This document shows, in pieces, positions 24,362 to 33,983 of a DNA stretch of 64,000 nucleotides. Position 1 is the stretch's first letter. Every line of letters begins with the position of its first letter. Source of the stretch: Anthostomella pinea. Its lineage: Eukaryota; Ascomycota; Sordariomycetes; Xylariales; Xylariaceae. The stretch lies in the NCBI GenBank assembly GCA_963556695.1, contig CAUWAG010000012.1:3410001-3474000 (forward strand), in the 5' to 3' direction. Below the pieces are notes generated by a model that saw only the letters and a program-made list of their open reading frames with translations, did not search any database and was not told the origin of the DNA. The position numbers were made by a program, and so were the translations under genes.

Positions 24362-25507
24362 ACCCTTCGACTTCACCACTCTCTCAACACTGTAATTGAT
24401 AATGGATTTACGATCTTTGGGGACGAATTAAGCGGTAATCGCGTCGCTAATGGCGAATTCACTTCAGAAGCTCGCTCGGCAATCGTAGCAGCACGAATCA
24501 ACGGCAGAACGCGTAGGGATGTTGCAACCGCATTTAAAACAAAGCGCCTGAAAACCATCTCCGATATTACCACTAACTTTGAGGCCACTTCTACACCGAA
24601 ACCTGCCCAAAGGAGCGGTCGCCCACCCGTTTTGAATACTCGCGAACGCGCTCATGTGATCAAAAAGGTGAGAGAGCTCCCCAGGGCGACGTGGCAGAAG
24701 ATTCGAAACGAAGCCTGCGTTTCGTGCTCTCCCAAGACTATCAAGAGGATATATCACGCACACGGCCTCCAGAAGTGGCGCGCAACAAAGCGAATCAAGC
24801 TCACAGATAAGGACGCTCAGAAAAGGCTCGCTTTTGCCAATTATAATAGCACACCAGAGCGCCTGGAGGAGTTGTTACGAGCTATGTTCTCAGACGAATG
24901 TACGGTCCAAAACTCATCTGATAATCCAGGCGATTGGGCCATCCGATTCTCTTCAGAGCGGTACCGTTATAATTTCGTGAACAAGACGGATCACGGCAAA
25001 TCTCGTATTTCGATAATAGTGTGGTCTATGATCTGGCTACGCGGCGGAAAAGGAGGACTAGGCAAGTTGGTCTTCTGCCCACTCAATCCGGATGCTCCGC
25101 GCGGAGGAGTATCCGCAGAGTCATACAAATAGGTTCTTGAGGAAGGCCTGTTTCCGTTCTACGAGGCTGGAGATCCTTTTGTTCAAGATAACGTGAAAAT
25201 TCACCTCACTGGCTGTGTTCCAGAGTGGATGGAGGAGCACGGCATCCACTGTATCGACTGGCCTCCTCGCAGCCCCGATATGAACCCAATCGAGCATGTT
25301 TGGCGACTTCTAAAGAAGAACATACATGAAATCGAGCCTGAATTTTCTGAATTGAAGGATAATATCCCCCATTATCGCTACACACACGAGTTAATTGAGC
25401 AGGCGTGGTCAGAGATCGATCCGGAGCAGGTTCGGGCCTTGATGGAGTCACTGGAGGACCGAATAGCTGCAGTGAGACGCACCGGTGGTTGGTATACACA
25501 CTATTGA
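24362..25507 (+). pseudogene. Tc1-like DD34E transposase, one stop
   Basis: A single frame covers a helix-turn-helix region (EARSAIVAARINGRTRRDVA) and a second winged-helix segment. The DDE catalytic core follows: first Asp in MFSDECTVQ, second in FVQDNVKIH, and the acidic third residue in PDMNPIEHVW with 34 residues between, so DD34E. The only internal break is TAG at 25130-25132 (after SAESYK), which a single C-to-T change in CAG would explain. No ATG is present at the expected N-terminus before 24632, so the start codon may also be lost. One lesion against many in the surrounding Copia and the LINE suggests a younger insertion or low copy number. Confidence 0.85.
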
Positions 25508-25611
25508 CTTAGTTATTAAATATAATTTATTTGAGAATTCTATTACCAGAATTGGATGCGTTATGGTTCAATTGAGTTGGAGGGTATAGTAGATGGAAGG
25601 GGTAAAATTGG

Positions 25612-25642
25612 GGATCGGGCGGAGACTTTTGTCCACGCATTG
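25612..25642 (-). repeat. right terminal inverted repeat
   Basis: Read on the minus strand it begins CAATGCGTGGACAAAAG and continues with the same TCTCCGCCCGA as the left end. It is followed by the TA duplication at 25643-25644. Confidence 0.85.
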
Positions 25643-26518
25643 TACCAACTTTGCAGCCACAGAATTCCGAGCTGAAGCCCGATTGCTTGGAATCACCTGT
25701 CATCAGATTTGTGTCGAAGCTCATTGGTCGATTGGCAAGGTTGAACGGTATCATACCCCTATTAGACGCTCTTATAAGATCATCTGAGCCGAATCATCCA
25801 GGATCTCTCAAGAAGCTGCCCTACAAATAGCAATAAAAGCCGTGAACGATACCGCCGGTCCTGATGGTCTTGTACCAACACTCTTGGTCTTTGGAGCCTA
25901 TTCACGCGTTACAATGGATTTGCCCCCAACATTATCACAACTTCAGCGTGCTCAGGCCCAAGCTAAGGCAATGACTGAACTGTGTAAGCTTCGAGCCAAG
26001 CGCAATATTCAAAGTGCCCTGAATACAAGGAATGGCCCTGATACAACCCCAACACTGAGAAAAGTGTACATGGTATATATGGCTACTGCGACTATAACTA
26101 AAAAGAAGAACTTTGCTGGCTCCTTTGTCCAGCAAGATGAATATGGCATTTTCCTCTCGCACAAAGAGCGTGCTGACCATGCCCTCTCCCGCACTGAAGG
26201 CAAGATCACAGTCCCTGGAGCACCCTTTGAGCAATCTGATGTCCTTGAGATTGAGACTCTATTTGCTGATGAAGTGCTCGTCCCCATTCTCACCTCGTCT
26301 CACCAGCGACCGAATGTACTGGACGATACTATTCCGAAGCCTACCTTATGTTCAAGATGTCATGAAGCACTTTTGAACTCACAAAGGCCAGTCTAAGGCA
26401 AGCTGGCCGATGAGTACAGGGCGAGAAGCAGCCAATCTTGTGGCACTCTGATCTCCAAGAGTATCTACCCAGTGCATCTCCTTAATTGTCAGCCCATTCG
26501 CCGAAGTCGTTACAAGCC

Positions 26519-26738
26519 GTCCATAACGGATATCTTAGTTCTAGCATCGATGAAGAACGCAGTCAAATGCGATAAGTAATGTGAATTGCAAAATCCGGCG
26601 AATCATCGAATGTTTGAACGCACATTGCGCCCATCAGTATTCTAGTGGGTATGCCTGTTCGAGCGTCACTGCGACCCTTAAGCCCTGCTGCTCAGTGTTG
26701 GGAATCTACCGCAGCGTAGTTCTTCAAAGCGATCTCAA
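26519..26738 (+). rRNA. 5.8S-ITS2 rDNA pseudogene fragment
   Basis: The sequence contains long near-identical stretches of fungal 5.8S rRNA: GCATCGATGAAGAACGCAG, AAATGCGATAAGTAATGTGA, GAATCATCGAAT and TTTGAACGCACATTGCGCCC, then GCCTGTTCGAGCGTC. It continues into ITS2 with CAGTGTTGGGAATCTAC and a short remainder to about 26738. Changes at normally invariant 5.8S positions (for example GGTTCTGG read as AGTTCTAG) show that it is not functional. No 18S or 28S sequence adjoins it. The left edge meets the decayed Copia sequence. The right edge runs to within about 20 bp of the stop codon of the MFS gene. Confidence 0.85.
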
Positions 26739-26754
26739 CTTAAACCCTGACCGT

Positions 26755-28237
26755 CTAGCGTGATCTCCGTGCCACCTTGGGCTTTCCCCCGATGATGAAG
26801 AAGGACAGAACAGCAGTGATTCCAGATAGGACAGCAAAGACAAGGTTCATGTTCCCATAGCCGACCGAGTCCTTCAGCGCACCAGCGACGATGGGTCCAA
26901 CCGTAAGCCCGGCGCAGAAGAAGAGCGAGTTGAATCCGTACAGCTGGGCGTATAGTCCATTTCCGCCAAAGAAACCAGGGTTGGCCTTGTCGTACTTCTG
27001 CACCACATCGCTGGCTTCCACTACACTGGGCGAACCGATGATTGCAAGTCCAATGCCGTTCAGGGCGAGCATGGCGCAGTAGAGTACGACGTTCTTGGAG
27101 CCAGTAAGTAGACCATCCGCTGGCAGGCGAAGAAGGACCAGCACCGGCACCATCAAACCAAACCCAATGACTGCGGCGGGCTTCGTGCCATACCGGTCCA
27201 CAGCCCATCCGGCGACGGGTCCAAGAATGAGGTACGGTACGTCGAGAGCGATGAAGAGGAGACCGGCCTTGAGCGAAGTGAACTGGAACAGGCTCTGCGC
27301 CTCTGTCGGAATGGTAGCGTCGTACATAGCTAGCAAAGATGCCTGGACGAAAGCCAGGGTCAAGGCCATGACAAGTCGAGGATTATTGAAGCAGACCAGA
27401 ATTGGCAAAGCCCGGACCAGCTTGTTCGGTTCTCCCGTGATCTTGTACGACTCTTCTTGCTTTCGAGGTAACAGAGCGTCTTCCTCGGTTAGATCCTGCT
27501 CGCTCTCATCATCCCTGGTGCCAAAATCGCGGGGGTTGGTCTGCCCGTTTTGACGGAGTGATTCGTCGTACTTGGCGGCAGTCTTCTTCTAGACGATGAG
27601 AAGTCGCATGATGAAGTCCAGCGCCAGAACACCCGCTCCTAATCCGAATACACCTACGCAGCCGGTCTTCTCGTAGAGTACACCACCGATGACGGGCGCC
27701 ATCAGCTCTCCAATGGAGATGAAGGAGAATATCTGCGCGCCGTTAGGAGGGTGTTGGAACTGGAGGATGGTGGCTTCATACCGATCCGATCACCTTTCCC
27801 AGGTGCTCCGGACCGACCGTGTCGAGCACCATGGCAAGACCAATGGTCCAAACAACGGCCGCACTGACACCCTGAAGGACACGGGCGACCACCAGCACGG
27901 CGATGCTCCGACCCACAGCTAGCATGATGGTCGCAACCAGCAACGCCGCTAAGCCGCACAAGAACGGCGCCTGTCGCGAGTTCGTCCGGTCAGCGATCCA
28001 TCCTGCGGGCACTGAAAAAACGACAGAGGCGCCGGCGTAAGCAGCAAGCAGGTTCGAGACGTAAGATTGGATTTCATCCTCGGGAGTCGCCAGGCGGTTC
28101 CGGAGCATGAATGGCAGGACGGGTACGACTAGGCCGTACAGGAACAGGTCCGTGAACAGACCGATAGCGACAGTGGAGATGATGAACAGCGTGTTCGAGC
28201 GCCATCGCAACCCCCAGGGGTGTTTATCGCTCGCCAT
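26755..28237 (-). CDS. MFS (DHA1-like) transporter with internal TAG
   Basis: Exon 1 is 28237-27782 and exon 2 is 27732-26755, with a 49-nt phase-0 intron whose donor follows GKVIGS. The protein would have about 477 residues and 12 membrane segments. Family signs are the TM1 start LFTDLFLYGLVVPVLPF, the loop GWIADRTNSRQ, and VARVLQGVSAAVVWTIGLAM. The second half begins after a charged loop rich in D/E and has AGWAVDRYGTKPA. It resembles vesicular amine/multidrug proton antiporters of fungi. TAG at 27591-27589 interrupts the frame in the central loop (LLIV*KKTAAKY) about 200 residues in; everything after it remains open. Either the gene is a recent pseudogene or the base call is wrong. The 3' end touches an rDNA fragment and a transposon graveyard. 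Confidence 0.75.
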
Positions 28238-29472
28238 CCTCTCGAGAGCAGTCTCCGAAACGATGGCGACGGTGAGCAGAGCGGAGGCCTGCCGTTTGTA
28301 TGACCTTGAGGCCGTGCAGGAAGGATTGAACGGCCGCGGCAGATGTTTTCTGGATGTTTCTGCGGATCCATGACCTCATGCATAACTCATCGTCGTCAAC
28401 AGCCACACCTATTCCAGCCTCATCAAATTTACGCGAGCAGCCTCATTTCTCATCAACTTTCGCGAAACCGCGATCTAAACCTCAATCACCTCGCTGTCTT
28501 GTTCTGGATCCATTTCAGCGGCTGGAGCTTGTCCAGATTACATATCACAACGAGCTTCGCGTTTGGGGCTAACCGCAATCTTTCCTATGGATGGTCCCTG
28601 AGTGACCGTTTGATCAGAAGGGCAGATGATTTCTCACTTAGTTGTTGGGCCCATCTGCGCCTTGAGGGGATCGTGTCAGCTCTGATGATAGCAGGAAGTC
28701 ACGGGCCGACGGGGCGCCGGAGACATTAAGAAGCAACTACAGGTATCTAACGTAAAGTACGGCATCAAGTAGAGGCAAGGTTTCATATTAGTCATCGGGG
28801 GTAGTATCACCGTTGTGCCGGGAGCCATATTACTTTAACTTATGACGCACAGGAAGCTCAAATGTTATCCTTCACGTGGACGTCATGTGTCTTTACGGAC
28901 GGGGACCAGCTTCAGGCAGCGACAACGATTGTCCATCGGCTTCACCCGTGGTATGCGCTTACAGTAGCCCGTAATTGGCATTGGTTCGTCGGGATAGGGG
29001 GCATTTGGAACCAATAGAACAGGGTCATCTTACTCTCCGGCTATGGGCTGATATTTACACGGTAGTTGCAGCAGCGGGCTCTCCTTTTAGCATCGTTCTT
29101 GGGATATCAGCCTCATCCGCTGCTCAACTTCCCTTGTACTTTTGGGAGGATGATCTCGTAGCTGCTTGGCGCATGAAATTCAGCCCCTGAGGACCGTCCG
29201 CTCAAGGACACAGCTTGTTGCCCGTTCGCAGCTGACGTGAAAAAGTCCAGCTAGGTGATTGGCTACGTCTAGCGACGGGCACAAATGCAGACAAGAGCTG
29301 TCTTGGCTAGATGGCCGCAGTCCTACTTTCGAAGGATGCTGACACGGCGGAGTTGAAGTGCAAGTCCGCGAGCTGCTGGGGTAGCAGGTAAGCGTCGCTC
29401 ATCGTTGAAGCATGTTTACGGGTCGAGCTGAAGATTTGTCTATCACAAGCTGTGTCGTGATCTTGACCTGTG
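28238..29472. other. divergent intergenic region
   Basis: Lies between the MFS gene and the secreted-protein gene transcribed away from it. No gene is supported. It likely contains both promoters. Confidence 0.5.
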
Positions 29473-29480
29473 TATAAATA
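29473..29480 (+). promoter_or_regulatory. TATA box
   Basis: TATAAATA lies 235 bp upstream of the ATG at 29708 and is followed by a CT-rich tract (about 29509-29545), a common layout in strongly expressed fungal genes. Inferred from motif and position. Confidence 0.45.
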
Positions 29481-29707
29481 TTGCGAAACATCCTAATGAT
29501 AACCAACTTTCTCTCTGTCTACCATCCCTACTCTCGTATTTGAGTCTCATCTCCACAATCGCTATACTCAATTTCCAGTGACATCAATAACACAATCGCT
29601 CGCTCCAAACGACTAGCAATTTTGATCCATATTCGCAACTCTCGCTTGCCATTTCCAGCGGTTCGCCAATCATAACCTATCTTGTGCACAACAGATCACA
29701 CATCGCA

Positions 29708-30328
29708 ATGTCTTTCATCAGCAAGATCACCGTCGCTCTCCTTGGCCTGGCATCGGCCGTTGCCGCAGCCCCAGCAGGCAGCTGTCCAGCTACCCAACAG
29801 CCACCCTCCAAGCCGGCGTGCGTTCCCGGTACGAAAATCGCGATTTGGCAACCGGAGATGTGGACCATCTACCCGAGCAATCCCACCGCGCAAGACAGCC
29901 CAGTAACGGGCCTAAATCTGGTCCGTCACGCCGAAGCCTCCATCAACGAGGCACTCGCCGTCTTTACGGGCATCCCAAAGGAGGCCAAGACCTGTACGCT
30001 GGGCTGGGGTGCATCAGTCAAGGGGGAGAGGACGGAGACCTTCTTCGTCAAAGATAATGGGAACACCGAGTGGCTGCAGGTGCCTGGAAAGCCACCGGGC
30101 AAGGTCACCTGGAACTCCGTCCGGCCATACGTGCTGAACGGTGGCAAAAGCAGTGGCCTTGACCTCACTGGTGGGAGCGATACCGATGCCGCGGTTGCGG
30201 GCATCGGGTGCCAGTTGGACTGTGCCGAGACTATGTACCTCTATGGCATTATCACGGATGCCAGTGCTGGCAGTATCTTCTTGGACCAGGACTTTCAGAA
30301 CGGACTGAACATGCAGGTTACCGGCTAG
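29708..30328 (+). CDS. secreted protein, But2 C-terminal-like
   Basis: A single exon for 206 residues, starting at the third in-frame position downstream of a weaker upstream start because MSFISKITVALLGLASAVAA is a clear signal peptide. After a proline-rich cysteine-containing linker, the body reads KIAIWQPEMWTIYP and later FTGIPKEAKTCTLGW. This resembles the ubiquitin-3-binding But2 C-terminal domain found in many secreted fungal proteins, but the match is by eye only. Five or six cysteines suggest disulfides. Extracellular localisation is likely; the molecular role is unknown. The gene is intact. Confidence 0.75.
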   Translation: MSFISKITVALLGLASAVAAAPAGSCPATQQPPSKPACVPGTKIAIWQPEMWTIYPSNPTAQDSPVTGLNLVRHAEASINEALAVFTGIPKEAKTCTLGWGASVKGERTETFFVKDNGNTEWLQVPGKPPGKVTWNSVRPYVLNGGKSSGLDLTGGSDTDAAVAGIGCQLDCAETMYLYGIITDASAGSIFLDQDFQNGLNMQVTG

Positions 30329-30733
30329 ATCGGGATTTAGAGGGTTCCAGGCTCAACCCTGATTAGCATCACAGCATCTAGGTTGGGAATGAGGCGTTTG
30401 GTTGAATTTAGCGAGTAGTAAAATGATAATAATCTGTACAGAAATATCTTCATGCGGCCATTTCGCTAAAGAAGTGAGCCCGAGATATTATGACTATAGG
30501 GGCAAAGATATCACCTTGATTGAACCAAGCTGAATGTAGGGGCAGATGCTGGTGTGGGTTGAACAATGAGCCGCGGAACAACACAACGGTCCTTATTGTT
30601 TGCGCATTCACAGGTCGTTTTCTACCAGTATATGTGTGTTATAGTAACGGGCGTCCTCTAACTCACCTCCAGAGTCATACTCTGAGCCTCTCTTGTAACA
30701 TCAAACAAGTACACACAATCGCCTTGACAGGAT

Positions 30734-30740
30734 ATAAAAT
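30734..30740 (+). promoter_or_regulatory. TATA box
   Basis: TATAAAA lies 133 bp upstream of the ATG at 30867. Motif and distance support a core promoter for the orphan gene. Confidence 0.4.
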
Positions 30741-30866
30741 CCTTCACAGTCAGCTGACCAGACACACACTTCACAGAGCGACTACTCCCTACGTCTCCCA
30801 ACTTTTGCCGCCTTCACTTCTCTTACTGATAGCACGCATCAGCCCAGGTACCCAGCTACCTATAAG

Positions 30867-31355
30867 ATGGCCGAGTGCAAAAGTCAGCATTGTCTGTTTG
30901 CCACCAACAGCGCGAGCAGAAGCCAAGGTGCGGCCGTTGCATGGAACGGCGACAAGGCCCTCGCGAGCGCCGGTAACATCATCTCAACGAACATGAATGC
31001 GAAGGAGCCGCACGACATCTGCGAGCTGATGGACTGGGATTTCATCGAGGAGGCCTTCCAGAAGACATGGGACAAGCATCTGTGCGTTGCCGACCATACC
31101 AAAATCCCAAAGACAAGTCTGATCAAGGCCGCATTCTCGGCCATCATGGACGGAGAGGCCAGCACAGACCCTAGAATTCCCTACGGCGCTCATCAGATGG
31201 CCATGTTCGCAGCCGAGATTACCAAGGGCCTGCTGCGACGGACGGGCCGTGAGTGGAGGGCTGAGGATATTAAGAAGGAGGCTCTTGATACGACGTTCGC
31301 GATCATGGTTGCGAAATGGGTTTTGCGGCTTAAAGAACGTTCAGGCTGTCAGTGA
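30867..31355 (+). CDS. orphan protein, 162 residues
   Basis: A single open frame starting at an ATG preceded by AAG, 133 bp after a TATA box. The sequence is well-behaved: mixed charge, predicted helices (for example KEPHDICELMDWDFIEEAF and MAMFAAEITKGLLRRTGREW), and no signal peptide or membrane segment. It has cysteines near the N-terminus (AECKSQHCLF). I do not recognise the family. Its compact GC-rich coding pattern and TATA support a real gene. Function is unknown, probably cytosolic. Confidence 0.6.
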   Translation: MAECKSQHCLFATNSASRSQGAAVAWNGDKALASAGNIISTNMNAKEPHDICELMDWDFIEEAFQKTWDKHLCVADHTKIPKTSLIKAAFSAIMDGEASTDPRIPYGAHQMAMFAAEITKGLLRRTGREWRAEDIKKEALDTTFAIMVAKWVLRLKERSGCQ

Positions 31356-31995
31356 CCTTGCATCGCGCGCATGATACGAGCGTGGTATGGGTGGGGATTA
31401 GTAGCACGGCGAGAATGAGGAATGCTTGCGAGTTCGCATTGGGGAAAAATATAACTAGGAACAACATGCTATAGCAGTATTCATGCCGTGTGCTTCGGTC
31501 TCCTGAAATGTGTAAAGGGCGCTGTAGCCACTTGTTTCGACCTCGTAGGCAATTTGATAGAATACGTGCCAAAACACTCAATGAAGTTACGAACTGCAAC
31601 AATGGGATAGAAACTATCGCTAGTCTTGTTCCCTGTTATTGTACCTGGTGGACTGGTCCAGCGTATGTAGATTGCGGTTCATTTCTTGAGCTATGGCATA
31701 TAGGACCAGGGCTCGACGTGGGTTTGATGGGCGGGGGCGGGGGCGGGAATATGACCACCACACGAGGAGAATCAAAGGGGTGAATATCTTGGTCAAAACG
31801 TCGACATGGGGACCATTATGATCGCGGAGAACACTGCCACCGTTTTCTCTTTTGCAATAAACCCCACCAAGACGAGTAGCCTCGTATCTGGATGCAAATA
31901 CACTCTCTCACTCATGATAAAAATCAACGTCTTTGATATACAGCGCTTCGATCTTCCCCCAAGCCGATCTTCTACATACGACGTGTTACCCCTTT
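31356..31995. other. intergenic, convergent
   Basis: 3' flanks of the orphan and kinase genes. Contains a short (GGGGGC)n run near 31731-31747. Otherwise nothing recognised. Confidence 0.5.
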
Positions 31996-33474
31996 TCAAG
32001 ACGGGGGCCCTCCTCCCAAGGCAGCCGTCAGGCTAACACCGGTATCCGCATCATAAACCAGCCTCTTCAGCAGCGCCCGGATCGCCTCGTCCGTCTCCAG
32101 CGCCTCGTTTGGCGCAAACGGCGCCGCGTCCTTGTTGCTCACCGCCGCTTCGGCCGTAGCCAGCATCTCCGCCAGCGAGGGCCGGTCCGCCGGCCTCTCG
32201 GCCAGACAGCGAGCCAAGAAGTCACGCAGGTCGTCGTCGAGCGTCGGGTAGCGCGCGCCGTTCCCCTGCGGCAGGATCTCGGTCGCCATGGTCTGGTACC
32301 CCTTGTACGTCGACACCGCGCGCGCGACGCCGACGACGACTACCTTGCGCGCGATCATGTTCAGCATCACCCTGCAGATGTCGAGCGCGTTCGTCTCGAC
32401 GCCCAAGTCCTCCTTGGCCTTGCCGAAGTCGATAAATTTCAGCACGGGGACTAGGTGTGTTCGGGGAAGTCGCCCGTGTCGCCGAGCATGACTGTGGGCG
32501 TCGGCGTCGTCAGTATCACCGCGGGGATCTTGAGATTGGTGATGGGTGTCTTGGGGGGCTTACTGTTTCCCGCGTGTATATCCCCATGCTCCATCCGCCC
32601 AGGCGCGCTGCCATCTGTCGGCACAGTCTCCAACTGGGAAGCCGCGGTCAGGTCGCGATTCGGTGGGTACGCCATCGCAACCACAGCTCTAATCGCTGTC
32701 ATCCATGGATCTCATCAGCCAACCCGGCTCCCATGCCCACTGGCCTCAACGGCATCACAACCATCTACCAGGCCACCAAGTACTCACAGCACAAAAAGAA
32801 AGCCCACAATATCCGATTCGGCAACAGCTGATCGAATTGATAAAGCCGCGTCCACAAGCGCGCCAAGTCCGCATTCTCCATGTACTCGACCACAAGAACA
32901 GGCCCCTTGAGGCCAATGAGAAACCCCTCGCGCTTGCCGCGCACACGGTTGACGAGCTGGCGAAATCTGCGCGCGCCCCGGGAGGGCGGCGCAGGGTCGT
33001 CGCGAGTCGCAATGACGCGGGCGATGGGGGCGGAACCGCTGAGTCTCTGTTATGGCCAGCGTAATGTCAGTCTAGAACACATTATGAGAAACGGACCCAT
33101 CCATATTCATCGACGAGCAACATCAAGTAAGTAACAAGACATCACCAACGTACCCTCATCCATTTAATCTCCTCCCGCAAATCCCCCTCATTCTCGCCCC
33201 TCAGCGCCCTCTTAACCGCCAGCATGCGCCAACGTCCGCCGCCGACGCCCACGCCCACGCGCTCGCGCACGCTGAACGCGAGCCCGTACCCGCCGCGGCC
33301 GATCAGCTCCCCGTACCGGAAGCGGATGGACGTGAAGTGGTTTTTGATCTCGGCGACGCGTTCGTCGGTGATGACGGCGTTGTTGCCCTGGTTCAGCAGC
33401 TCGTTTATGCTGCTGAGGTTAAAGTCGAAGGTCGGCGCCGGTGCTGCTGGTGGTGCGGCCGGTGTTGCGGCCAT
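31996..33474 (-). CDS. divergent protein kinase (one frameshift)
   Basis: Exons are 33474-33154, 33046-32788 and 32695 onward, with GT-AG introns in matching phase. Kinase subdomains appear in order: glycine loop LIGRGGYGLAF, lysine in MLAVKRA, hinge LVVEYMENADLARLW, catalytic loop HGDIHAGN, DFG in LKFIDFGKAKED, and the late-lobe CLAERPADRPSLAEML. HGDxHxGN replaces the usual HRDLKxxN, a pattern shared with aminoglycoside-kinase-like and some fungal-specific kinases; the catalytic Asp and Asn remain. Between catalytic loop and DFG the frame must shift by one base (about 32445-32455, after GDFPEHT), otherwise TAG ends the protein before the DFG motif. So it is either a pseudogene or an assembly indel. 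Length would be about 420 residues. Substrate unknown. Confidence 0.7.
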
Positions 33475-33983
33475 GGCATGGTAGGGGCAGAGGGCAGGCA
33501 GCTACAGGCAGGTCGAGCTAGGTAGGTGGTTAGCTGAGGTAGCTGAGGTCACTATTGGATAGTCAGTCTGTTTGTTTGTTCGAGCGCAATGCAATTGAGT
33601 GATGAAGGCGGCATTGTTGGAAGCGTCTATTGTGGCTTTGTCGAACAAAGGGGGTTCAGCTGCCACTTGGCTGTCCATTTCCGGATACCACGAGTTGATG
33701 GCTTCGGGCTGCTAAGGTGGACAAAGATAAGGCAGGGCTGCACTTCAACGACCAAAAAAGCTCTCATTGGTGAAATAGAATACTCGTATCTCTAATTCAT
33801 AACGCTGTTCCTGTGATACACGCCTCGCCTGTGGGACCCCTGTGCTTCATCCGCAATGCATGCATACATGATTGCAGCAATGATCAAAGCACTGACTGAG
33901 GGAAACCATCTTCTCAGCACCCTATCCTCATCCACACGCAGTGCATCCACATGAGAAAAAGCAGAAAAGACCAAGCTTCGTCT
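33475..33983. other. intergenic, kinase promoter
   Basis: Short region between two minus-strand genes. No additional feature recognised. Confidence 0.5.

Larger units (their letters stand above)
24294..25642 (+). mobile_element. Tc1/mariner element, 1,349 bp
   Basis: The inverted ends share GTGGACAAAAGTCTCCGCCC (left from about 24300, right as complement ending near 25636) within imperfect terminal repeats of about 30 bp. It is flanked on both sides by TA (24292-24293 and 25643-25644), the canonical Tc1/mariner target duplication. Removing the element with one TA leaves the Copia integrase frame reading DAGTNFAATEF. Orientation is set by the transposase frame. Confidence 0.9.
22760..26400 (+). 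mobile_element. truncated Copia retrotransposon (split by Tc1 insertion)
   Basis: Copia-order domains in two pieces. A retropepsin region carries GLMPDSGAAS (about 23268-23510). The integrase zinc-binding domain follows, with HTRFGH and CHHCQ (HHCC), and the catalytic core starts VIDVMYLDSK. The core is interrupted at 24292. Across the insertion it resumes at 25643 with NFAATEFRAEARLLGIT and GKVERYH, then NDTAGPDGLVPTLLVFGAY, a typical Copia integrase C-terminus. Reverse transcriptase and RNase H are absent. The homology fades at about 26400, just before an rDNA fragment. Several TGA/TAA/TAG codons, including a TGG-to-TAG at about 24242, indicate RIP. The LTRs were not identified, so the 5' limit is approximate. 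Confidence 0.75.
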
